Source: Salvia splendens
Taxonomy: Eukaryota > Streptophyta > Magnoliopsida > Lamiales > Lamiaceae
DNA length: 64,000 nucleotides
NCBI RefSeq assembly: GCF_004379255.2
Contig: NC_056048.1
Span: forward strand, 14,407,197-14,471,196
Direction of reading: 5' to 3'
The translations under genes were made by a program, and so were the position numbers. Positions within the stretch are counted from its first letter, which is position 1. Every line of letters starts with the position of its first letter. Shown here one piece after another: positions 46,539 through 58,378 of the stretch. The notes beneath the pieces are model-generated. The model ran no database searches. It was not told the DNA's origin and saw nothing but the letters and a program-made list of their open reading frames with translations.

Positions 46539-47085
46539 CATGAACTTTGACGAGCTATTTAGATTTTCGATGCCAGATTCGACTTCACGCTATTATTTAT
46601 ACATATAAAATTAGTAGTATTGAAACAACAGTAGAATTAATAAACAATTATTGGATATATCTTATTTGGAGTTACAAATGTAAAACACAATACGAGCTTA
46701 GGTAATCATTGTTTACAGCAAAACACAACTAAGGTCCACAATTGTATGAAAAAAATATTGTAACCATTCAAAATTTCACACTAAACTCGTTTTGCAGGCT
46801 ATATATCGGATATACTTAGTTCACTTAAATAAAATTATTTAAGAATCTTTCGCTACAAAGTCAATGGGTAAGTATAGCCAAATAGTATACAAATCCAAAA
46901 TACAGTAAACTATTCAATTTTTACTACTATTATTATATATGTAGGTCTCTGAAATTTTCTCTGTTAGAATATGTATTTTAGGAAAATTTTCTCAGTTATT
47001 ATTGAAAAATTAGCATAATCCAAGGACATAAAACTATGAGCTCCTTGTCTAACAAAACTATGAGCTCCTTGTCTGAATTATCATT
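46539..47085. other. E3 interior, non-coding
   Basis: AT-rich. A short direct repeat, aaactatgagctccttgtct, occurs at 47030-47049 and 47054-47073. A similar word (aaactatgagtttcttgtct) is in the left part of E3 near 35432. No gene. Confidence 0.45.
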
Positions 47086-47432
47086 TTATCTGTTGCCAGT
47101 ATCATTTTATCATTTTATAGGTTAGAAGTATCATTTTATCTGCTGTGAGTATCATTTTATCATTTTATCATTTTATCTGCTGCGAGTATCATTTTATCAT
47201 TTTATAGGCCAGAAGTATCATTTTATCAGCTGTGAGTATCATTTTATCTGCTGCGAGTATCATTTTATCATTTTATAGGTCAGAAGTATCATTTATCTGC
47301 TGTGAGTATCATTTTATCATTTTATCATTTTATTTGCTGCAAGTATTATTTTATAGGTCAGAAGTATCATTTTATCTGTTGTGAGTATCATTTTATCATT
47401 TTATCATGTTATCAATTTATCACGAGCAAAAT
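47086..47432. repeat. short tandem array of atcattttat words
   Basis: The unit gtatcattttatctgctgtg varies from 11 to 40 bp and repeats well over ten times. It belongs to E3. Confidence 0.85.
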
Positions 47433-47591
47433 TCAGAAATTAAATGAGGGAAATGACATATTTACCCTATGCGCCTTTTTTATGAAGGAAAGCTAAGTTT
47501 GAATCTGAACCACATGATTAGAAAATATGTGTTGTCCAGATTTGGTTATAGGGTTATCACACAAATTGAGGGTTATCATATGATCATCTCC

Positions 47592-47614
47592 ATATATATA
47601 TATATATATATATA
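47592..47614. repeat. (TA)n tract 3, between E3 and E4
   Basis: TA dinucleotides. The E3 right end reads inward GGAGATGATCATATG, and the E4 left end reads GGGTTTTGATCTATGC. Confidence 0.93.
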
Positions 47615-47899
47615 GGGTTTTGATCTATGCAAAACCATTCTTAATACAAAAATGCAGAACCAAATATACAAAAGTCATTTTTTGGTCATTGTAAGCTTAT
47701 TTTTACGTCATTATAGTAAGGATGACATGAAATGATCTTAACATGACCTCAAACCCAAAGTTTATAATATGACCTAAAACTGCTTTACAATGACCCTCCG
47801 TGTTTTTCTTTAATTATTGACCATTAGATTGTCAAATCTCATGGTCAGGATTTGGTCTGGATTTTGTATTGAGATCAAGTTTTGTATTGATCATTTTCC
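47615..47899 (+). mobile_element. E4, (TA)n-bounded MITE-size element
   Basis: 285 bp, non-coding, rich in atgacct and ggtcat words. Ends GGGTTTTGATC and, read inward from the right, GGAAAATGATC. It is the inverted counterpart of E5, aligning over its whole length. Confidence 0.75.
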
Positions 47900-47914
47900 T
47901 ATATATATATATAT
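47900..47914. repeat. (TA)n tract 4, between E4 and E5
   Basis: About seven TA units separate two inverted copies of the same element. Confidence 0.9.
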
Positions 47915-48202
47915 GGAGATGATCAAAATAAAAATGCATTTAAATCCAGAAATGCAGCCCAAATCTTGGCCCTAGGATTAGATGATCTAATGGTCAATAA
48001 TTAACCAAAAATACGGAAGGTCATAATTAAGCAATTTTAGGTCATATTATAATATTTGAGTTTAATGTCATGCTAAGATCATTTTAGGTCATGCTTTGTT
48101 AGCATGACCTAAAAATTAACTAACTATTACCTAAAAGTGCCCTACGTAAGATATTGTCCTGCGTTTCTGTATTTAAATCTAGTTTTGCATAGATCAAAAC
48201 CA
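47915..48202 (-). mobile_element. E5, inverted copy of E4
   Basis: Its reverse complement matches E4 (GGTTTTGATCTATGCAAAAC at one end, CTAATGGTCAATAATTAA-type words inside). E4 and E5 could fold into a hairpin of about 285 bp with a (TA)n loop. Confidence 0.75.
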
Positions 48203-48226
48203 CATATATATATATATATATATATA
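48203..48226. repeat. (TA)n tract 5, between E5 and E6
   Basis: TA dinucleotides. The E6 left end starts GAGTCCCATTATTC. Confidence 0.93.
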
Positions 48227-48475
48227 GAGTCCCATTATTCACAAATCCACTCTTAAAGACCGAAACACCGAACCATACCAAATTAGGGTTTTTAGATCTA
48301 GTTTTTTATGGATGAGAGACACAAATTTATTAATTATTTTCGCCTTCATCACGAGCCTATTTTAATTCATCCGAAGGTAAATAAGTCATACTAACATGTT
48401 ACGAAGATTTAACTTCATTCCAGTAGGTTTTTACTTCATTCCAGTAGGATTATTACTTCATTCCAGTACATGAAT

Positions 48476-50940
48476 TGTAACGCCCGACTTTTCCCTATTC
48501 CTTTAAGTTGCTTTTGGATTACTGTCGAATTTTTTTTTAGCCAACTATCGTTCCGTTTTATTTTGAGAGCCTATGGAATTTTTTTTTAAGAAGCCGAAAT
48601 ATTAAATAAAGATTCTATAGAGATTTTCCTCCTCCGTGATCTAGAAAATAATTAAATTAATGAATATCACGTAAAAAAAAAGGGAAAATAAATCTTTCCA
48701 CTCCTTCCTCACGTTAGAAACCGCCCCCACTCCATGAATCTCTCCCAAATCTAAACTACCCATCAGCCACCTCCTCTCTATAATATTCCTTCCACAAATT
48801 TTTAGCTTTCCTCCAAATTCTGAGATAGCAAAAGGAGTCGGGCAGCCGTGAGTTTTCAGATTTTGCTCCACAAATTTATTCCTTTAAACTAGAGGTACTC
48901 GTGTCTTTTTCTCCATGAAATTCTTGTTCATAATCATTTAGTTCAGTCATGGATTTCGTAGAACACGGCTGAGATCTTTTTGAGTACCACATCAATAGTC
49001 AAAGCTTCAATTTTTATTCTGAAAAAAAATATGTTTGAAACCAAGTCAACACCAAATTCTTTAAAATCAAACTCGAAACTGAATGAATTTTAAGTTGGGA
49101 GGGAGACCGGGACGACGGTGGTAGCGTCGCGGTGGAGTCGGCGCTGAAACTGCAGTGTATCCGGCGAAGCGAGCAACGGCGGCGGCTCTGATAGTGGGCT
49201 GGTGACAACGCCGGTAGAAAGAAATGGAGAGAGGGAGAGAGAAGCGCGATTTAGGGAGATGAGTTTAGGATTTTCGATTTTGAATTGGAGATTTAACTTC
49301 TGTTTTTTTTTGAAATTTTCATTTGGGACTTAACAAGAGAAAAGGTGAGAAGAGAATTGTGTTACGTATTAGAAGAAGGTGAGGTGTAGGAGAGGGAAAG
49401 AGTTAGAAATTGGGGAAAGAGGAGCGTGAAATTGTAGAGAAGGGACTGCATTTTATGGATGGGAGTCTAAAATTGATTCTTTTATTAATTTCTTTTTACT
49501 AATTGTTTACTGTCTCTTTTGGAGTATATAATTTGGTGATGTGTATAAAATAGGATGTTGAGGTGTACGGGTATTTGGGAATGGAGTAAAGCATTCTTTA
49601 AATTGTTTTAGTTTGAGTCTTAGTCTTTTCTCTTTTTCTTTTGTGGGATTTAGTTTTGGGCCTTGTCAAATAAAATGGGGATATATTAATTTGGGCTAAT
49701 CCTTTTAGGCCCTACTAAATAAATGAGAGAAATAAGGAGGGCTTAGATAATAATTAACTTGGATCAAATTAATTAAATCCTTGGGCCGATAATTTAATTG
49801 TGGGGAATTATTTATTTAAGTCTCAGAATAATTCAAAGTACGAAATAAATATAATTGCGAAGGGAAAGAGTTGTGATAATTTAGTTATGCGCTTGTACAA
49901 TTTTTGGGAGTTTATTTCGACATCGTGGTGGAAATACGAGGAGCCAACAGAGGAACTTTAGGCGGCCGCCGAATAATCAAAAAAACGAGAAACGAGATAA
50001 ACGATTTTAATTAGGGTGCATGCATCTTATTTATTTACTTGATTCATTGTGTATGATTTATGTGTTATTTAAATGCTAAAGGTGATTCCTTGCAAGCGAG
50101 ACGTGATAATCAAGGGAAAGGAAATCATTTCAGATTAAGAACTTGAGGTGGGCTTTCTTTTTAAATAAGGGCAATGCCCTAAGTATATTTTTATGTGAAA
50201 ATGATATGAATATTTGTCATGCCGTGTTTTGTTTTATCTATGGAACCTATCTGATGTGGCTTTTGCCATCAATGGATAATCGAATTCGGGTCTGTCTAGG
50301 GAGTGAGTCCCTATTCAGGCTAGTGTACACCTATGGAGATCGTGAGCCGTCTTTTGGGTCGGCCGGTCTAGTGACTTGGAATGTGGCCACATTCCTTGTC
50401 ATCAATGGATCAGATATGGTAGACATCTATGGGAAAATGACTGATCACTCAAATTTTACAATGGAAATGATTTTAGTGTCTCGGGCATTTTCAAAGTTAA
50501 ACCTGAGGTAACTCAATGGTGGCATGATAAATACTTTTTATAAAATGTTTTCGGCATCAGTCCACTGAGTGCATCAAGTACTCAGCCCTGCATTTCTTTT
50601 TTAAAAATGTGCAGGTTGAGCGTGACGGGTGCGGTGGGTGTTGAGCAAGACTGTTGAAGAAATTTAAGTGTTTAGAATGTGTCATGTCTTCACACGTGGC
50701 ATATTCATTCTCTCAAATGCTTCCGCTAAGTAGTTGTTCTTCTTTTGAGTTCGTGTATCGTTGAGATATTTTCATTTGGAGTTGTTGATTGTTGAGATAC
50801 TCTGATTTTATTCGAGCTATTCCCAGTTGTTTCGAGCTATGGTCGAGTTGTGTTGTTTTCCCCTTTCTTCCCCGCTTCTTTAATCCTCCCCTAGTCGCGA
50901 TCAACCGTGTTTTCTATCCTTAGAAAATGCGGGTGTGACA
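48476..50940 (+). repeat. TR-GAG 5' LTR
   Basis: 2,465 bp. A TATA-like GTATAAAATAGG lies near 49543. An open frame at 50143-50511 exists in both LTRs, but I see no motif and treat it as chance. Confidence 0.93.
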
Positions 50941-50943
50941 AAG

Positions 50944-50955
50944 TGGTATCAGAGC
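50944..50955 (+). other. TR-GAG primer-binding site
   Basis: TGGTATCAGAGC, three bases after the LTR end. Initiator tRNA-Met type. Confidence 0.94.
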
Positions 50956-52106
50956 AATTTTTCTTTCCGCTCTGGACCCCGAGAGTCTTTTTCTGACTTA
51001 GTCTAGACTTGTTTCGCTAGACTAAAATAATAGTGATAATAATAATAATGATAATAATAATTATGCATTGAAGGCTCAACATCCCGCTTCGCCGCGCTCA
51101 ATCAAGAAAGAGGTAATTTAATTTTATGAAAAAATTTTATGAGAAAGTTTTCAGGAAAGGAGAAGAGAAGCTATGGTTAGGAAAAACAAAGTATGTTTTA
51201 CAATGGGATCTATGAGCTATGGTTATGAAAACAAAGTTTGTTTTACAATGTGATAGAAGAGCTATGGTTATGAAAACAAAGTATGTTTTACAATGGGATA
51301 GCAGAGCTATGGTTATGAAAATAAAGTATGTTTTACATTGAGATAGATGAGCTTTGGTTATATAAAAAAATATATATGTGTGTGTTTCGCGATATGTTAT
51401 GCAATGGGGTGACTTGTCTTTTATGAAAAGATCTGATCAATGGAAAATGCTGTGTTTATGAATTGTTCGAAAATTTTTGAGTTTCGAGAAAATTAGTTTT
51501 AACTTTTTCGTTTGGAAAATTGAGCTATGGAAGTGTGGTGATATTTATGTTATGAGGTGCAAAGTATGATGCGTTATTCTATGGAGTGTTTTATGCGAGG
51601 GATGAAAGTTGATGCGAAAGTATGTTTTAGTTTTGAATCAAAACTTTTACTTTAAAAGTGAGATGTGGAAATTTTAGGAAAGTGTGAAAGAGTTTGAAGA
51701 AAGCTTGTGTCAAAATTTTATGAATGCAAATGTGAGGTGCGAATGTGTTTAGCTATGAGAGGTGAAAATGTTGTGTGTTTACCTTGTGGTATGAATGACG
51801 TTAATTGTGGTAGATGTTGAGATGAGAGATGATGAAGTATGTGGCGAACATAGAGTGCTTATGTTGTAGGCTAGATTGAATACACGCGAACCGTAGTTTT
51901 AAGTTGAGATAATCTATCACTTTCCCGAGTGACAAAAATGAACGACAATCTGAAAGTGTGGGGCGAATCCCTAATTTATCAAAAATACGAGGCAAGGAAA
52001 ATCGAAGAATGAGAAGGGAAATCAGTATTATGATGTATGAAAAGATATGAAAGTGGTGAAGTTGGAATATGAACAACCGTACTAACTCGTGTGCCTATGA
52101 AACAGA
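50956..52106 (+). other. TR-GAG leader with short tandem repeats
   Basis: About 1.15 kb, non-coding. From 51170 to 51365 a unit of about 46 bp (gagctatggttatgaaaa, then aaagtatgttttacaatg) repeats four times. The leader may hold the packaging signal needed for trans-mobilisation, but this is inferred. Confidence 0.65.
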
Positions 52107-53153
52107 ATGCCACCGAGACGTGGACGTGGAGATGGACGTGGACGTGGAGATGGACGTGGACGTGGTCCACGAGTAGGGCGCAATGGGGAGGAACGGTCCG
52201 AGGAGAGTGTTGGAAATCAACCCCCGCCACCACCACCACCCCCACCTCCACCTCAAGAAAAAGGATACATCAAGACATTTTTGAAGCAAAACCCCCCACA
52301 GTTTGATGGACTTGGAGAGCCACCAAAGGCAGAGGCCTGGATACGCGCCCTCGAGCGTATATTCGAGTTTATGGAGTGCATAGATAGGGAACGTCTCGCT
52401 TGTGTGACTTTTCAATTAACTGGGCCTGCCGATTTTTGGTGGGATACTAAGCGAAGAACAATGAACCCCGCACGCCGTGAGGCCCTGACATGGAATGAAT
52501 TCAAGGATGAGGTGTACAACAAGTACATTCCCATGAGCTACAGACGGGCAAAGATAGTTGAGTTCCACACCCTAAAACAAGGAAGCAAGACGGTGACGGA
52601 GTACGACCGTGCTCTTTGTGAAATGACCCGATATGCACCCGAGTTGGTAGACACAGATGAGAAAATGGCCGAAAAATTTCGTTCTGGTCTTAGACACGAA
52701 ATAAGGGTAGCCGTGGCCAGCCGTAGAGGAGTTACATACTCCGAGATTTTGAGTTGCGCTTTAGATGTGGAAGAGGCACTGCCTAAGGATGAGACAGTAG
52801 CGAATCCTACACCACAACAACAACATAACTCTCGAGACAAGAGGAAATGGGATGGAGATCAGGGTCCATATGAAAATAAGAGGCAACAACATATCCAGAC
52901 TGCTCCCAATCAGAGGGGTAATTTCCGACCTAGGATTCCTCCATGCACTATATGCTTTAGGAACCACCGTGGAGAGTGTAGACTCAAGTTTGATGGATGC
53001 TACAACTGTGGTGGAAATGGTCATTTCTCTAGAGATTGCCCAAGTAAGAATGTTGGAGTAGGTGTAAGGCAAAACGACCAAGGACCACGCCCACAACTTC
53101 AAGCAATTCAAGCCGACCCAAGAGGAGACCCAGCTCCACCCCCAAACCAATAG
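52107..53153 (+). CDS. intact retrotransposon gag of the TR-GAG element, 348 aa
   Basis: A nucleocapsid-type protein. The N-terminus MPPRRGRGDGRG has a repeated Arg-Gly stretch, then a proline run (about residues 39-49). The gag domain follows (WIRALERIFEF, FWWDTKRRT, YNKYIPMSYRRAK, VTEYDRALCEM), then a C-terminal zinc-knuckle region with CTICFRNHRGEC and a CCHC box, [14 protein letters not shown] (about residues 298-311). It closely resembles the broken Tekay gag at 2686-3243, which continues into pol. Here the frame stops (TAG 53151-53153) with no protease after it. No lesion, so it may still be made. Confidence 0.9.
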   Translation: MPPRRGRGDGRGRGDGRGRGPRVGRNGEERSEESVGNQPPPPPPPPPPPQEKGYIKTFLKQNPPQFDGLGEPPKAEAWIRALERIFEFMECIDRERLACVTFQLTGPADFWWDTKRRTMNPARREALTWNEFKDEVYNKYIPMSYRRAKIVEFHTLKQGSKTVTEYDRALCEMTRYAPELVDTDEKMAEKFRSGLRHEIRVAVASRRGVTYSEILSCALDVEEALPKDETVANPTPQQQHNSRDKRKWDGDQGPYENKRQQHIQTAPNQRGNFRPRIPPCTICFRNHRGECRLKFDGCYNCGGNGHFSRDCPSKNVGVGVRQNDQGPRPQLQAIQADPRGDPAPPPNQ

Positions 53154-53272
53154 TAGCAGTGTGGTTGCGAGGAATACGCTTGAGAATTTGAAGATAAGAT
53201 GGAGAGTACTAGGAAACGTTTAGTTATATTTTTGCAAATTTCGGGACGAAATTTTTGTTAAGATGGGTAGAT
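53154..53272 (+). other. TR-GAG 3' spacer and polypurine tract
   Basis: A short non-coding spacer ending in AAGATGGGTAGAT, directly before the 3' LTR. It contains tcgggacgaaattt, a phrase often found before Tekay-type 3' LTRs. Confidence 0.8.
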
Positions 53273-55737
53273 TGTAACGCCCGACTTTTCCCTATTCCTT
53301 TAAGTTGCTTTTGGATTACTGTCGAATTTTTTTTTAGCCAACTATCGTTCCGTTTTATTTTGAGAGCCTATGGAATTTTTTTTTAAGAAGCCGAAATATT
53401 AAATAAAGATTCTATAGAGATTTTCCTCCTCCGTGATCTAGAAAATAATTAAATTAATGAATATCACGTAAAAAAAAAGGGAAAATAAATCTTTCCACTC
53501 CTTCCTCACGTTAGAAACCGCCCCCACTCCATGAATCTCTCCCAAATCTAAACTACCCATCAGCCACCTCCTCTCTATAATATTCCTTCCACAAATTTTT
53601 AGCTTTCCTCCAAATTCTGAGATAGCAAAAGGAGTCGGGCAGCCGTGAGTTTTCAGATTTTGCTCCACAAATTTATTCCTTTAAACTAGAGGTACTCGTG
53701 TCTTTTTCTCCATGAAATTCTTGTTCATAATCATTTAGTTCAGTCATGGATTTCGTAGAACACGGCTGAGATCTTTTTGAGTACCACATCAATAGTCAAA
53801 GCTTCAATTTTTATTCTGAAAAAAAATATGTTTGAAACCAAGTCAACACCAAATTCTTTAAAATCAAACTCGAAACTGAATGAATTTTAAGTTGGGAGGG
53901 AGACCGGGACGACGGTGGTAGCGTCGCGGTGGAGTCGGCGCTGAAACTGCAGTGTATCCGGCGAAGCGAGCAACGGCGGCGGCTCTGATAGTGGGCTGGT
54001 GACAACGCCGGTAGAAAGAAATGGAGAGAGGGAGAGAGAAGCGCGATTTAGGGAGATGAGTTTAGGATTTTCGATTTTGAATTGGAGATTTAACTTCTGT
54101 TTTTTTTTGAAATTTTCATTTGGGACTTAACAAGAGAAAAGGTGAGAAGAGAATTGTGTTACGTATTAGAAGAAGGTGAGGTGTAGGAGAGGGAAAGAGT
54201 TAGAAATTGGGGAAAGAGGAGCGTGAAATTGTAGAGAAGGGACTGCATTTTATGGATGGGAGTCTAAAATTGATTCTTTTATTAATTTCTTTTTACTAAT
54301 TGTTTACTGTCTCTTTTGGAGTATATAATTTGGTGATGTGTATAAAATAGGATGTTGAGGTGTACGGGTATTTGGGAATGGAGTAAAGCATTCTTTAAAT
54401 TGTTTTAGTTTGAGTCTTAGTCTTTTCTCTTTTTCTTTTGTGGGATTTAGTTTTGGGCCTTGTCAAATAAAATGGGGATATATTAATTTGGGCTAATCCT
54501 TTTAGGCCCTACTAAATAAATGAGAGAAATAAGGAGGGCTTAGATAATAATTAACTTGGATCAAATTAATTAAATCCTTGGGCCGATAATTTAATTGTGG
54601 GGAATTATTTATTTAAGTCTCAGAATAATTCAAAGTACGAAATAAATATAATTGCGAAGGGAAAGAGTTGTGATAATTTAGTTATGCGCTTGTACAATTT
54701 TTGGGAGTTTATTTCGACATCGTGGTGGAAATACGAGGAGCCAACAGAGGAACTTTAGGCGGCCGCCGAATAATCAAAAAAACGAGAAACGAGATAAACG
54801 ATTTTAATTAGGGTGCATGCATCTTATTTATTTACTTGATTCATTGTGTATGATTTATGTGTTATTTAAATGCTAAAGGTGATTCCTTGCAAGCGAGACG
54901 TGATAATCAAGGGAAAGGAAATCATTTCAGATTAAGAACTTGAGGTGGGCTTTCTTTTTAAATAAGGGCAATGCCCTAAGTATATTTTTATGTGAAAATG
55001 ATATGAATATTTGTCATGCCGTGTTTTGTTTTATCTATGGAACCTATCTGATGTGGCTTTTGCCATCAATGGATAATCGAATTCGGGTCTGTCTAGGGAG
55101 TGAGTCCCTATTCAGGCTAGTGTACACCTATGGAGATCGTGAGCCGTCTTTTGGGTCGGCCGGTCTAGTGACTTGGAATGTGGCCACATTCCTTGTCATC
55201 AATGGATCAGATATGGTAGACATCTATGGGAAAATGACTGATCAGTCAAATTTTACAATGGAAATGATTTTAGTGTCTCGGGCATTTTCAAAGTTAAACC
55301 TGAGGTAACTCAATGGTGGCATGATAAATACTTTTTATAAAATGTTTTCGGCATCAGTCCACTGAGTGCATCAAGTACTCAGCCCTGCATTTCTTTTTTA
55401 AAAATGTGCAGGTTGAGCGTGACGGGTGCGGTGGGTGTTGAGCAAGACTGTTGAAGAAATTTAAGTGTTTAGAATGTGTCATGTCTTCACACGTGGCATA
55501 TTCATTCTCTCAAATGCTTCCGCTAAGTAGTTGTTCTTCTTTTGAGTTCGTGTATCGTTGAGATATTTTCATTTGGAGTTGTTGATTGTTGAGATACTCT
55601 GATTTTATTCGAGCTATTCCCAGTTGTTTCGAGCTATGGTCGAGTTGTGTTGTTTTCCCCTTTCTTCCCCGCTTCTTTAATCCTCCCCTAGTCGCGATCA
55701 ACCGTGTTTTCTATCCTTAGAAAATGCGGGCGTGACA
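53273..55737 (+). repeat. TR-GAG 3' LTR
   Basis: 2,465 bp, near-identical to 48476-50940. Confidence 0.93.
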
Positions 55738-56241
55738 TGCATGCGGTTTCGCCGTCACGTGCCGTTCTTTCTCTCTACAATATCTATCACCACCGCCACA
55801 ACGCTGATTTGGTGTAATAAACACATGGAATGATGTAATAAATTATTGGAATGAAGTATATGTAGAAGCATTTGAAGTCCTACCGGAATGAAGTAAAAAC
55901 CTTATCCAATGAAATAATAACGTTTCTGAATGAAGTAATAAACGCACTTGAATAAATTGCATTTTCCAATGTAAATAAAGTAAAAACTCAGGACAATGAA
56001 TTCAAATGAAACATATGTTGAATCATTTCAAAACCTACTGGAAGAAAGTAAAAACATGTTGTAGTTTCAAGGTATTACGTACGGAATGAAGTAATAAACC
56101 TATACAATGAAGTAAAATGGGCTTGTAATGAAGACCGAAAAATTTACACAGCAGCACATCTCATCAAAAAAACTAGATCTAATGGCCCAGATTTGGTCTC
56201 TAGTTCGGTCTTTAAAATTAGTTCGACATTGATCACAACTC

Positions 56242-56259
56242 TATATATATATATATATA
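56242..56259. repeat. (TA)n tract 6, right of E6
   Basis: TA dinucleotides, followed by a purine-rich (aaaag/gagaa) run to about 56325. Confidence 0.92.
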
Positions 56260-56917
56260 AAAGAGTGTATTAAAAGAAAAAGAAAAAGAAAAGAAAAAGA
56301 GAGAGAGAAAGAGAAAGAAAAGGGACGAACGGGAGAGCATAAGATACATGGGGTTAGAGAAGAGTAGATTCATGATATAAACGTACGCATACATATTTTA
56401 TGTTGATCACGCACACTTTCACAATTGATCACCAACTATGTACTTATGTATATTTATATATATTTTATTGATCAAAATCTTGCAATTCATAATAATAGGA
56501 TCGAGGATGGTAAATTTGGAGGCGAAATCAGAGCTCATTTAAATAACCTATCGTATTCATGGGTGTATAAATCACATTTTTTATTTTACATATTTTTATG
56601 TGATTGATTGTTATATGTTAAATTAGAGAGAATATTTGAATTATATGATGTGAGCCTGAAATTGTGATGTGTTATTTGATATTGATAGTGTAATATGATG
56701 TGGATATGTGATTTGCACAATAGATATATTTATATATAGTATTGGAGTTAAATGATGGAATATATGGATATATAATTGGTGCAATGGATATGTTTGATGT
56801 ATCATATTGGAATCATTCGAATCATGGGATTAAAGAGGATATGTGACGGTCTTGCTCTGGATCTGATATACAATGGCAATAGACCTACAGGTCAAAGCAA
56901 AAGAGCAAAGAGGGACC

Positions 56918-58378
56918 TGTTAGAGTTTGTATACTATAAATCACTTTTCGAGTTATTGAATACTGTAAAACTCTATATTTTATTTTCCAATGATTGCAAC
57001 AGATTATTTTTGTCATAATGGTGTTATGTTTTACATTTAATGAATGTTTATTTCATATTTAAATGTATAAGCAACGTAACAAAGTCTAAGTCTTTGTTTT
57101 AGTAGACCGGTTGTGGGCATCGTCCACTTTAAGGTAACACGGTCATTTCTGAACAAAGAAAAATAAGAATTTCACAACCTAGATAGGCCTAGACTACATA
57201 TCGTGAAAGTTTGCAATGTCAGTCCGCATATTTCTAAGCCTCACTGAAATAAGATGACATTGGTGTGGTATAACACTTAATTAGATCTAACAGCAAGACG
57301 GGTCTTTATGCTATCAACTGAAAGACGAGGTCTTGATAATTAATTTCTTAATCAATGTACATTAGCATTGAGCATACGGTATTGATTATGCACTACTTTG
57401 ACTTACCAAATGGTGTGGGTTTTTCGCAACCCAATAATCCTGGTATATTGGGTAGTGGTGATTAATATCTAGCGGTGCTAGGATTGCTATTATATTGAAT
57501 CGTGCGCGAGGCGAGTCTCGTTTGATAACGTCCACAAGAGGAGCTCGAAACAATGTTCTATTATTCGGAACCTAACTAGTTGGAGTTTGATCACTCTATG
57601 AATAATAAATAAGTCTTTCTTGCTAAGTCCACTCATGAAGTTAATATTATGTTAATTAATTAAGTTCATAGCAGACATTAATTAATTAATAGACGTTTCA
57701 ATCTTAAGCACGGGAAATGAACGACAAACAAATGGAAACCCGGAATACTTGTAATTTCGGATTTGGATAGGGAGTGCAATATTACTTCTGTAGTGGCTAC
57801 TCGTAATATTCCAATACAAGCTTATATTAAATTGTGGGTTCAATTTAATTAGTAAGAAGCTAATTGGGGGAGGCCATATCCAAATTCTTCTATAGATCCC
57901 TGTCTGGGCCCAATATATGACTTAATATAAATAGGAGAATAAATGAGACATAAAATACACATTATTTTTATTAAGATTTTCGTCCCCCCCTTTTCTCTAA
58001 GAGGGACGATTTTCAGCTCCTTCCGTGAGCAGTTTCCGTCTTCTTTATTTAAGTCCTAGTACTCTGGTGAGATCAGCCCACACTGATATCAGCGTACAGT
58101 CCGGGAACTAGTCAGAAGATCCATGGTTTAATTCTCAAGATCTTCACGTGGAGAAGGCGCTAGCCAACTTCGATTCTTTGGAGAATTAACGAGGTAAATT
58201 GGCTAACTCTGTAGTAAGCATGTTTTAGGTTTCAATTACGCTAAAGCATGATTAAATTCAAGTTATGAGCATGATACATGTGAGAATTACGCGAATAGAT
58301 TTTTTCAAAATAATCTGCTAAATTGATCAAGATATTATGTTATCAATTTCATGCACGCTTCTGCTGCCAACCCCTTTA
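56918..58378 (+). repeat. solo LTR of the Copia-1 family
   Basis: 1,461 bp, starting TGTTAGAGTTTG and ending CCCCTTTA, homologous over its full length to the Copia-1 LTRs but clearly more diverged. The target GGACC is at 56913-56917 and 58379-58383. No internal element sequence remains, so LTR-LTR recombination removed it. Confidence 0.93.

Larger units (their letters stand above)
35342..47591. mobile_element. E3, (TA)n-bounded element, interrupted by the Tat gypsy element
   Basis: The left end (35342-35450) and the reverse of the right end (47480-47591) are similar: both give ATGATAAC, then GTGATAAC, CTATAAC and AAATCT with ATATGTG. They form a terminal inverted repeat next to TA tracts 2 and 3. 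The interior right part has a tandem array of atcattttat words (47086-47432). The left part 35342-35536 and right part 46539-47591 are otherwise non-coding. The Tat element sits between with TSD GTTCT. Confidence 0.65.
48476..55737 (+). mobile_element. TR-GAG: non-autonomous gypsy element with gag only
   Basis: The element is 7,262 bp. LTRs of 2,465 bp each lie at 48476-50940 and 53273-55737, start TGTAACGCCC and end GTGACA, with only two differences noted (near 50449/55246 and 50934/55731). The internal part is only 2,332 bp: primer site TGGTATCAGAGC at 50944-50955, leader, gag 52107-53153 and polypurine tract AAGATGGGTAGAT at 53260-53272. There is no protease, RT or integrase. The flanks are TGAAT (48471-48475) and TGCAT (55738-55742), a likely 5-bp duplication with one change. 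E6' shows the empty site. Confidence 0.93.
48227..56241. mobile_element. E6, (TA)n-bounded element, interrupted by the gag-only element
   Basis: The two halves (48227-48475 and 55738-56241) together align with E6' at 16994-17761 in inverse orientation, which shows the uninterrupted state. The right end reads inward GAGTTGTGATCAATG. Both ends then contain TTAAAGACCGAA and a GATCTA/TAGATC region, an imperfect inverted repeat. The interior has many acttcattcc and gaatgaagta words. No coding sequence. Confidence 0.7.

Noticed and set aside
47615..48202. MicroRNA gene in the E4/E5 hairpin
   Set aside because: The hairpin is hundreds of bases long, made of two diverged transposon copies, with no sign of a single precise precursor.
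50143..50511. A 122-codon ORF in both TR-GAG LTRs as a gene
   Set aside because: It lies in the LTR, has no recognisable motif, and occurs twice only because the LTR is duplicated.
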